From contig JAEWBB010000017.1 of the NCBI GenBank assembly GCA_023391375.1, forward strand, positions 1 to 20,406: a stretch of DNA of 20,406 nucleotides. Reading direction: 5' to 3'. Origin of the DNA: Pseudomonadota bacterium. Its GTDB lineage: Bacteria; Pseudomonadota; Alphaproteobacteria; Sphingomonadales; Sphingomonadaceae. A model generated the notes under the pieces. The model was not told where the DNA came from and did no database searches. It saw nothing but the letters and a program-made list of their open reading frames with translations. Positions 14,905 to 20,406 of the stretch are shown here, one piece after another. The translations under genes and the position numbers were made by a program. Numbering within the stretch: the first letter of the stretch is position 1; the number at the start of each line of letters is the position of its first letter.

Positions 14905-15987
14905 ATGCATATGAACGGGATCGACGGGATTGGCGACGCGGTGACCGGCGGCCTGGTGGCGGGCGCGGTCGAACCGGCACATGGCAAGGTCGCGGCGGAC
15001 GGCCACACGGCCGAGCGCGACTGCCTGAACTGCGGCACGCGGCTGGTCGGCGCATATTGCCACGCCTGCGGACAGCACGGCCACGTCCACCGCACGCTGA
15101 CCGCCTTCGGCCACGATTTCCTCAGCGGCGTGCTCAACTTCGAGGGCAAGATCCTTCGGACCCTGCCATGCCTCGCATGGCAACCTGGGGTGCTGACCCG
15201 GCGATACATCGACGGACAGCGGGCGCGCTATGTTTCCCCTCTGGCGCTGTTCCTGTTCGCGGTGTTCTTCTTCTTCGCCGTCTTCCAGTCGTTCGGCGCG
15301 CCCGAGGGCATGACCCGGTGGACCGACGGCGACCAGGTCTATCATTCGACCGACGAGGCGATCACCGGCATCACGGCCAAGGTCGCGGAGCTCGAGGCCA
15401 AGAAGGCCAACGCGAAGGACGACGAAGCGAAAGCGGGACTGGATGAGCAGATCGCCGATCAGAAAGCGCAGCTCGCCACCCTGTCCAGGATCAAGCAGCA
15501 GGGCATCGGCAACGCGATCCTGGCGGAGGCTTCGGACGGCGACATCAGTACGAACAGCGATATTCCGGTCATCAACGAAGCGATCAAAAAGGTGAAGGGC
15601 AACCCCCAGCTGGCCCTCTACAAGGTGCAGGATGCGACTTCGAAATTCGCCTGGGCGCTGATCCCGATCTCGGTGCCGTTCCTGTGGCTGCTGTTCCCGT
15701 TGTCGCGCCGTTTCCGACTTTACGATCACTCGGTGTTCGTGACCTATTCGCTCAGCTTCATGCTGCTGCTCGGCGCGTTTCTGACCTTATGGCTGCAGAC
15801 GAGCCTGCCCGGCGCGGGCCTAGCGTTCATGTTGGTCCCGCCGTTCCACATGTACCGCCAGTTGAAGGGGACTTACGGGCTTGGCCGAAAGAGCGCGATC
15901 GCCCGCACTTTCCTCCTGCTGATCTTCGCCACGATCGCCAGCGCGCTGTTCGCGCTCCTGGTGCTGACGGTGGGCGTGGTCGGCTAG
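14905..15987 (+). CDS. DUF3667-type zinc-ribbon multi-pass membrane protein
   Basis: This 360-residue protein has unknown function. The cytoplasmic N-terminus has a four-cysteine zinc ribbon: C40-x2-C43 (CLNCG) and C52-x2-C55 (CHACGQ). It is followed by the typical DUF3667 stretch of HDFLSGVLNFEGKILRTL and GVLTRRYIDGQRARYVSPL. I see about five membrane segments at 110-130, 249-266, 276-298, 302-320 and 333-357. Between the first and second lies a charged, probably coiled-coil region (about 152-200, Lys/Glu/Ala-rich). The ATG at 14905 follows a G-rich stretch; an ATG two codons later is equally possible. The frame runs open upstream, antisense to nadD, but there the protein looks unlike the family. 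Its stop overlaps the stop of the facing gene by three bases. Confidence 0.82.
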   Translation: MHMNGIDGIGDAVTGGLVAGAVEPAHGKVAADGHTAERDCLNCGTRLVGAYCHACGQHGHVHRTLTAFGHDFLSGVLNFEGKILRTLPCLAWQPGVLTRRYIDGQRARYVSPLALFLFAVFFFFAVFQSFGAPEGMTRWTDGDQVYHSTDEAITGITAKVAELEAKKANAKDDEAKAGLDEQIADQKAQLATLSRIKQQGIGNAILAEASDGDISTNSDIPVINEAIKKVKGNPQLALYKVQDATSKFAWALIPISVPFLWLLFPLSRRFRLYDHSVFVTYSLSFMLLLGAFLTLWLQTSLPGAGLAFMLVPPFHMYRQLKGTYGLGRKSAIARTFLLLIFATIASALFALLVLTVGVVG

Positions 15988-16364
15988 CGCGCGCAGGGAT
16001 ATTCGGCGGCGAGGATCCTGACCGTCGCGTCGGTCATGGTCATCCGGCGGCGGTCGCCCTGCGGAATGGCCGACAGGCGGGTCATGAAGACATTGGCATC
16101 GAGCCCCGTCTTGCCGGCCGGCGGGCAATAGGGGAGCGGCTTGCCCGCGGCCTGCGCGGCGACGCGGCGGGCACGGGCCGCCTTGCCGGCATTCTGTCCT
16201 TCGATCATCAGCGCGTCGATCTCGCCGCGCTGGAGCAGCGCCAGCGGCCCCTTGGCTTTCAGCGCGCTCGCACGGCGGTGGAATTCTTCGGCGTTCATCT
16301 GCTGGGCGGCGGCCGGGGCGGCCAGGAACAGACCCAAGGCCAAAGCGGTCAACACACGCATCAT
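15984..16364 (-). CDS. Small secreted hypothetical protein
   Basis: This 126-residue protein is not assigned to a characterised family. The signal peptide is clear (MMRVLTALALGLFLAAPAAA, cleavage about residue 20). The mature part is helical, with KGPLALLQRGEIDALMIEGQ and two cysteines: C80 (PYCPPAG) and C124 near the C-terminus (AAEYPCAR). A helical protein ending in a PC motif with an internal C-P-x pattern loosely recalls Rap1a/Tai-like periplasmic proteins, but that is a weak comparison. GGAG lies just upstream of two adjacent ATGs (16364 and 16361); spacing slightly favours the second. An in-frame GTG at 16373 would overlap the Shine-Dalgarno. It sits directly after the ftsH terminator hairpin. 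Confidence 0.75.
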   Translation of the reverse strand: MMRVLTALALGLFLAAPAAAQQMNAEEFHRRASALKAKGPLALLQRGEIDALMIEGQNAGKAARARRVAAQAAGKPLPYCPPAGKTGLDANVFMTRLSAIPQGDRRRMTMTDATVRILAAEYPCAR

Positions 16365-16378
16365 ACGCTCCACAACGA

Positions 16379-16410
16379 GAAAACCCGCCCGGTGTATCGA
16401 GCGGGTTTTC
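16379..16410 (-). terminator. Intrinsic terminator after ftsH
   Basis: A ten-base perfect inverted repeat, GAAAACCCGC at 16379-16388 and GCGGGTTTTC at 16401-16410, encloses a 12-base loop. Read on the minus strand the 3' arm ends in TTTTC, with few further T, so the U-run is partly inside the stem. It lies 32 bases after the ftsH stop. Being near symmetrical, it could also work in the other direction. It is only 14 bases ahead of the small secreted gene at 16364. Confidence 0.75.
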
Positions 16411-16442
16411 CCTGAAATCCAGCAATATCGAACTTCGGGAGG

Positions 16443-18383
16443 TCAGGCCCCGGCGGGGGCCGCACCGCCGATCCCCGGGCGGGGACGCTTGGCCTTCGGG
16501 ATCGAGCTGCCCGCGGCGGGAAGCGTCGGCCCCTTCGGACCGCTGCGGTCGATCGAGCCGCCGCCGATCAACGTCTTGATCTCCTCGCCGGTCAGCGTCT
16601 CGAATTCGAGCAACGCCTGCGCGATCAGCTCGAGCTGGTCGCGGTGGTCAGTCAGGATCTGGCGCGCACGATCGAGGCCCTGCTCGACGAAGCGCTTCAC
16701 CTCGGCGTCGATCAGCTTGATCGTGTCGGCCGACATCCGCTTCTGCTGCGGGGCGAAATAGCCGGTCGGCGTCTCGTCGCCTTCGGAGAAGTCGAGCGGG
16801 CCGAGCTTGTCGCTCATGCCCCACTTGGTAACCATCGCGCGGGCCAAGCGTGTCGCCTGCTGGATGTCGCTCGATGCGCCGGACGAAACCTTGTCGTGGC
16901 CGAAGATCAGCTCTTCCGCCGCGCGGCCGCCGAACGCCACGGCGATATCGGCATGCATCTTGTCGCGGTGGTAGGAATAGCTGTCGCGCTCCGGCAGCGG
17001 CTGGACCATGCCGAGCGCAAAGCCGCGCGGAATGATCGTCGCCTTGTGGATCGGGTCGGCGGTCGGCTCGTGAGCGAAGACCAGGGCGTGACCGGCCTCG
17101 TGATAGGCGGTCATCTTCTTCTCGTCGTCGGTCATCGCCATCGACCGGCGCTCGGCACCCATCATCACCTTGTCGCGGGCGTCGTCGAACTCCTTGGCGC
17201 TGACCAGCCGCTTGCCCTTGCGCGCGGCCAGCAAGGCCGCCTCGTTGACGAGGTTGGCAAGGTCGGCGCCGGAAAAGCCCGGCGTCCCGCGGGCGATGAC
17301 CCGGGCGTCGACGTCGGGCGCCAGCGGCACCTTCTTCATGTGGACGCCAAGGATTTGCTCGCGGCCGTCGATGTCGGGGCGCGGGACCATGACCTGGCGG
17401 TCGAAGCGGCCCGGGCGCAACAGCGCCGGGTCGAGCACGTCGGGCCGGTTGGTCGCGGCGATAATGATGATGCCTTCGTTGGCCTCGAAGCCGTCCATCT
17501 CGACCAGCAGCTGGTTGAGCGTCTGTTCGCGCTCGTCGTTGCCGTTGCCGAGACCGGCGCCGCGATGGCGGCCGACGGCATCAATTTCGTCGATGAAGAC
17601 GATGCACGGCGCGCTCTTCTTGGCCTGCTCGAACATGTCGCGGACGCGGCTGGCACCGACGCCGACGAACATCTCGACGAAATCGGAGCCGGAAATGGTG
17701 AAGAAGGGCACGCCCGCCTCACCCGCGATGGCGCGGGCAAGCAGCGTCTTGCCGGTACCGGGCGAGCCGACCAGCAGCGCACCCTTGGGGATCTTGCCGC
17801 CCAGCCGCGCGAACTTGCCCGGATCCTTCAAATATTCGACGATTTCCTGGAGCTCCTCGCGGGCCTCGTCGATGCCGGCCACGTCGGCGAAGGTCACGCG
17901 GCCCTGCTTTTCGGTCAGCATGCGCGCGCGCGACTTGCCGAAGCCCATCGCCCCGCCGCCGGCGTTCTTCTGCATCTGGCGCATGACGAAGAAAGCGATG
18001 CCGATCATCAGCAGGAAGGGCAGCGAATTGTAGAGGAGCAGCACCCACAGGCTCGAGCCTTCCTCGGCCTTGACCTGGACCGCGCCGCCCTTGGCGATCA
18101 CCTTGTCGGCGATGTTGCTGCCGGCCGGCGCCGTGGTGGTGAACGCCTTGCCGTTGTCGAGCTTGCCGGCCACCGCGGAATCGCCGCTGGTGGTGGTGGC
18201 GACGGTGACCGACTTCACATTGCCGTCGTCGACCTCGCGCACGAACTGCGAATAAGGGATGGCCGAACCGGTCGCGGACTTGCCGCTGCCGAACATGTTG
18301 ACGACCAGCACCAGCCCGAACAGCACGCCCATCCAGACGAGCAGGGACTTGGTCCACGGGTTGGTCGGCTTCTTGTCTTCCAT
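16443..18383 (-). CDS. ftsH: ATP-dependent zinc metalloprotease FtsH
   Basis: This 646-residue membrane-bound AAA+ protease degrades misfolded membrane proteins and regulatory substrates as a hexamer. Transmembrane helices lie at about 14-32 and 111-134, flanking a small periplasmic domain. The AAA domain has Walker A GSPGTGKT (206-213), Walker B CIVFIDEIDA (260-269) and the second region of homology with RPGRFDRQ (323-330). The pore loop is near FVEMFVGVGA (235-244). The peptidase zinc site HEAGH is at 428-432, with the third ligand in SSDIQQAT. The C-terminal helix EFETLTGEEIKTLI precedes a Pro/Gly/Ala-rich tail. Length and domains are normal. The second Walker A residue is Ser, where Pro is usual. 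It lies 61 bases after tilS, with a possible own promoter. Confidence 0.97.
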   Translation of the reverse strand: MEDKKPTNPWTKSLLVWMGVLFGLVLVVNMFGSGKSATGSAIPYSQFVREVDDGNVKSVTVATTTSGDSAVAGKLDNGKAFTTTAPAGSNIADKVIAKGGAVQVKAEEGSSLWVLLLYNSLPFLLMIGIAFFVMRQMQKNAGGGAMGFGKSRARMLTEKQGRVTFADVAGIDEAREELQEIVEYLKDPGKFARLGGKIPKGALLVGSPGTGKTLLARAIAGEAGVPFFTISGSDFVEMFVGVGASRVRDMFEQAKKSAPCIVFIDEIDAVGRHRGAGLGNGNDEREQTLNQLLVEMDGFEANEGIIIIAATNRPDVLDPALLRPGRFDRQVMVPRPDIDGREQILGVHMKKVPLAPDVDARVIARGTPGFSGADLANLVNEAALLAARKGKRLVSAKEFDDARDKVMMGAERRSMAMTDDEKKMTAYHEAGHALVFAHEPTADPIHKATIIPRGFALGMVQPLPERDSYSYHRDKMHADIAVAFGGRAAEELIFGHDKVSSGASSDIQQATRLARAMVTKWGMSDKLGPLDFSEGDETPTGYFAPQQKRMSADTIKLIDAEVKRFVEQGLDRARQILTDHRDQLELIAQALLEFETLTGEEIKTLIGGGSIDRSGPKGPTLPAAGSSIPKAKRPRPGIGGAAPAGA

Positions 18384-18407
18384 CTTGGGTGTCTTCCTCT
18401 CGCGCCT

Positions 18408-18435
18408 AAGATAAGCGACGCGGCCTTAATAACAA
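18408..18435 (-). promoter_or_regulatory. Candidate sigma-70 promoter of ftsH
   Basis: In the AT-richer gap between tilS and ftsH the minus strand has TTGTTA (18435-18430; four of six matches to TTGACA) and, 16 bases on, TATCTT (18413-18408; four of six matches to TATAAT). Transcription would start about 18 bases before the ftsH ATG. No sigma-32 type heat-shock promoter was seen. The call rests on weak matches in a suitable place. Confidence 0.35.
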
Positions 18436-18444
18436 TGGAACGGA

Positions 18445-19395
18445 TCAGGCCCGGCGGGCGGGTTCGGGCGCCAGCCGCCAGCAGGTCGCGCCGAGTGGGG
18501 TCAGCAGCAGGCCGGACAGGGTGCATTTCTTCCCTTCCACGAGGCCGTTGACGGCGCGCTGGAGGTCGGGGCCGCGGGGCGCCTCGGCGCCGAGCAAGGC
18601 GAAGGCACGAAGCATCAGCCGACGCACAATCTCGTCGGGCAGGCGGTCGACGTCGAGCATCGCTTCGTGGCCGTCAATCCGCAGGCGGTCGGCGGCCTGT
18701 TCGACCGCCCAGGCCAGAGCCTCTTCGGCTTGCGCCAAGTGCGAGGCGCTTTGCGCAACGCCGTCGATATCGAGGTCGAGCGCCGCCAACTGTCGGCGGA
18801 CCCGCGCCCTGTCGAAACGCGGATCGACATTCGAGGGATCGTCGGCCCAGCCGACACCGGCGGCGCTGCAAATCCGTTCGAGCTCGGCCTTGCGCCAGCC
18901 GAGCAAGGGGCGGACGACACGGATTCCGGCAATCGGCTGGACCGGCCGGATTCCCGCCAAACCGGACAGGCCGGCGCCCCGCGCCAGTCGCATCAGGAGG
19001 GTTTCGGTCTGGTCGTCGGCATGGTGCGCGGTGGCCAGGGCGACCAGGCCGCGGTCCCGCGCAGCATCGGCCATCGCTGCATAGCGGGCGGCGCGGGCGC
19101 GGGCTTGCACATTACCGCCCGCCTCAAGGTCGAGCGCTAGCGGGTGGAACGGCACTTCGAGCGCCGAGCAAAGCGCTCCGACCGCCGCGACCTCCGCAGC
19201 GGCCTCGGCGCGCAGGCCATGGTCGACGCTGAACGCTTCGACACGCCCCGGGCGAGCCGCGGCGGCGAGGAGCAGGAGCGCCATGCTGTCGGCGCCGCCC
19301 GACACGGCGAGGCCGAGCGGGTCGGTGCCGGCCAGCGCTGCGAGGTCGTTGGAAAAGCGGTCCGTCGCCGCCCGGTCGGGCGTCAGCGCGTCCAG
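18445..19395 (-). CDS. tilS: tRNA(Ile)-lysidine synthase TilS, apparent CTG start
   Basis: TilS attaches lysine to C34 of the CAU-anticodon tRNA(Ile). The PP-loop ATP site is SGGADS, and the conserved DHGLRAEA and HHADDQTETLLMRLARGAGL follow. The length is about 316 residues, typical of short alphaproteobacterial forms, which lack the long C-terminal domain. The start is a problem. The only GTG in frame is at 19305, where it encodes the Val of LAVSGG and would delete the first beta strand. Upstream to the in-frame stop at 19443 there is no ATG, GTG or TTG, although the translation there (RFSNDLAALAGTDPLGLAV) is clearly TilS-like. A CTG at 19395, right after the cpoB stop, or one at 19386, is the best candidate. 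A sequencing error is the alternative. It follows cpoB and precedes ftsH. Confidence 0.88.
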   Translation of the reverse strand: MDALTPDRAATDRFSNDLAALAGTDPLGLAVSGGADSMALLLLAAAARPGRVEAFSVDHGLRAEAAAEVAAVGALCSALEVPFHPLALDLEAGGNVQARARAARYAAMADAARDRGLVALATAHHADDQTETLLMRLARGAGLSGLAGIRPVQPIAGIRVVRPLLGWRKAELERICSAAGVGWADDPSNVDPRFDRARVRRQLAALDLDIDGVAQSASHLAQAEEALAWAVEQAADRLRIDGHEAMLDVDRLPDEIVRRLMLRAFALLGAEAPRGPDLQRAVNGLVEGKKCTLSGLLLTPLGATCWRLAPEPARRA

Positions 19396-19396
19396 G

Positions 19397-20314
19397 TCAG
19401 CCGCACTTGGCCGCCGACTTGGCGGCCGACAGGTCGGCCTTCAGCGATGCGCGGACGCCGCTGCCATAGACACTTTCCAGCTCGCCGTAGGCCTTGCAGG
19501 CCTGCGCCGGCTGGCCCAGCTTCACGAGGCTCTGGCCGAGGTAATAGAGACTGTCCTGTGCCCGCTCGCCCTTGGGATCGCGGCGATAGTTGGCGAGCAG
19601 GGCCTCGGCGGCGGCGCGGTACTGGCCCTTGTCGAGCATCGCGCGCCCGGCGAGGTTGTAGGCCCAGCTGGCGCGGCGGTGGCTCGGATAATCCTTGGCC
19701 ATCTTCTGCAGCGCGGTCACCGCCTGGTCGTACTTGCCCGCGTTCCACAGGCGATAGCCGGCGTCGTAAGCCGCTTCGGCCGGGTCGCTGAACGTCATCG
19801 ACGCGGCCGGCGCTGCGTCGGCGACCTTGGGCGCATCGCCGTTTTCATACTTGGGCTTCGGCGCCGGCGGCGGGCCGCCACGAACGCTGTCGCCGCGCGG
19901 GGCAGGGGCGCTGTCGTCGGTCGCCGCCGGATCCTCGCCGGCCGGCGGTGCGGTCTCGATCGCGCGAAGGCGGCGGTCCTGGTCGGCGCGGAGGCGGGCG
20001 ATCTCGGCCTCGAGCAGGCCGACGCGGTTGCCGTTCTCCTCGGTGGCGCGGACCAGCTGGCTCATCTGCCCCTCGATCGAATCGAGCCGCTGCGACAGCG
20101 CCTGGACGCTCGCCTGCGTCGCGGCGGGCGCGTCGTCGTAAGCGGTGCTGGCCGGCTGGCCCTTCGGGAAGACCGTGTTCTGCATCTGGCGAACCTGGCG
20201 CTCGAGCACGCGGATGCGCTGTTCCGGCGTCATGGGATCGCGGGCGAGGAGCGGCGTCAGCGCGACGCTCCCCAGCAGGATGGCGGGAAGCGCGAGGCGG
20301 CGAAGAAAAGTCAC
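19397..20314 (-). CDS. cpoB: Tol-Pal system protein CpoB (YbgF)
   Basis: This 305-residue periplasmic protein coordinates peptidoglycan synthesis with outer-membrane constriction through TolA and PBP1B. The signal peptide is at 1-25 (FLRRLALPAILLGSVALTPLLA). A coiled coil at about 28-120 (EQRIRVLERQVRQMQN, RVGLLEAEIARLRADQ) corresponds to the trimerisation domain. A Pro/Ala/Asp-rich linker runs to about 172. Three tetratricopeptide repeats follow at about 178-212, 215-249 and 252-286 (AYDAGYRLWNAGKYDQAV, AYNLAGRAMLDKGQYRAAA, SLYYLGQSLVKLGQPAQA). The start is a GTG at 20314 with GGGGA about eight bases upstream; no ATG fits better. The linker is longer than in E. coli. In related genomes pal lies immediately upstream. 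The stop is one base before the proposed tilS CTG. Confidence 0.94.
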   Translation of the reverse strand: MTFLRRLALPAILLGSVALTPLLARDPMTPEQRIRVLERQVRQMQNTVFPKGQPASTAYDDAPAATQASVQALSQRLDSIEGQMSQLVRATEENGNRVGLLEAEIARLRADQDRRLRAIETAPPAGEDPAATDDSAPAPRGDSVRGGPPPAPKPKYENGDAPKVADAAPAASMTFSDPAEAAYDAGYRLWNAGKYDQAVTALQKMAKDYPSHRRASWAYNLAGRAMLDKGQYRAAAEALLANYRRDPKGERAQDSLYYLGQSLVKLGQPAQACKAYGELESVYGSGVRASLKADLSAAKSAAKCG

Positions 20315-20387
20315 GATGAAGGTCCCCGGTGGTTACAGTCTAAACGCGGCCGCGAGCTTGCCCGAAAGCGGCTGTCGCGGCGATGAA

Positions 20388-20405
20388 CTATTGCGCGGCG
20401 TTGGT
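20388..20405 (-). other. Possible 3' end of an upstream gene (pal expected)
   Basis: The last bases of the window on the minus strand read ACC AAC GCC GCG CAA TAG, an in-frame stop after five codons (TNAAQ). In sphingomonads pal usually precedes cpoB, so this could be its last codons. Five residues are far too few to identify a protein. The rest of the interval to the cpoB start (20315-20387) shows only the cpoB ribosome-binding site and no convincing terminator. Confidence 0.2.
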
Positions 20406-20406
20406 C

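Noticed and set aside
16644..18551. Plus-strand frame of 635 codons opposite ftsH
   Set aside because: It is the antisense shadow of FtsH: the FtsH frame has all AAA and protease motifs, and the shadow has none.
1..20406. CRISPR arrays, insertion sequences, tRNA or rRNA genes, phage genes, attachment sites
   Set aside because: I saw no regularly spaced repeats, transposase or integrase motifs or structural RNA, and composition looks even throughout. This was by eye; a covariance-model scan was not possible.

Overview
The window is chromosomal DNA from a high-GC alphaproteobacterium, most likely a sphingomonad (Sphingomonadales). This rests on protein relatedness judged by eye and on gene order: cpoB-tilS-ftsH, the chain nadD-rsfS-rlmH-envC-ctpA-dsbB-coq7, small secreted proteins of sphingomonad type, and an alphaproteobacterial LexA operator. 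Coding density is very high and no gap exceeds 130 bases. I saw no tRNA, rRNA, CRISPR array, insertion sequence or phage gene.

Layout: (1) 1-1941 (+) is the C-terminal part of smc, cut by the window edge. (2) 1943-6033 is an iron-uptake module: a PepSY-type membrane protein (-) diverges from a TonB-dependent siderophore receptor (+), which is followed by a PiuC/YbiX-type Fe(II)/2-oxoglutarate hydroxylase. A strong Fur box lies between the divergent genes. (3) 6030-9268 (-) is a putative DNA-repair operon: a radical SAM protein with a helix-hairpin-helix, a hemerythrin, and a DUF4130-UdgX fusion. A perfect LexA direct repeat, GTTC-N7-GTTC, sits just in front of the first gene and overlaps a promoter that looks leaderless. 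(4) 9397-9801 (-) is a small secreted four-cysteine protein, followed by an intrinsic terminator that insulates the repair operon. (5) 9855-14840 (-) is a tight seven-gene operon, nadD-rsfS-rlmH-envC-ctpA-dsbB-coq7, combining NAD synthesis, ribosome maturation or silencing, envelope remodelling, disulfide formation and ubiquinone synthesis. (6) 14905-15987 (+) is a DUF3667-type zinc-ribbon membrane protein, convergent with a small secreted protein (15984-16364, -). (7) 16443-20314 (-) is cpoB-tilS-ftsH, with a terminator after ftsH.

How they work together: segments 5 and 7 are conserved housekeeping clusters. Segment 2 should switch on under iron starvation: receptor import, hydroxylase-assisted siderophore handling and a PepSY membrane protein. 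Segment 3 is the most interesting part. A radical SAM enzyme and a UdgX protein that probably crosslinks to abasic DNA share an SOS-type operator with a diiron/oxygen-binding hemerythrin. This suggests a damage-inducible DNA repair or modification pathway whose chemistry is not established.

Main oddities: tilS has no in-frame ATG, GTG or TTG in front of its PP-loop and seems to need a CTG start. rsfS starts at TTG. The EnvC LytM domain lacks the zinc ligands. A terminator-like hairpin lies directly in front of the small secreted gene at 16364.
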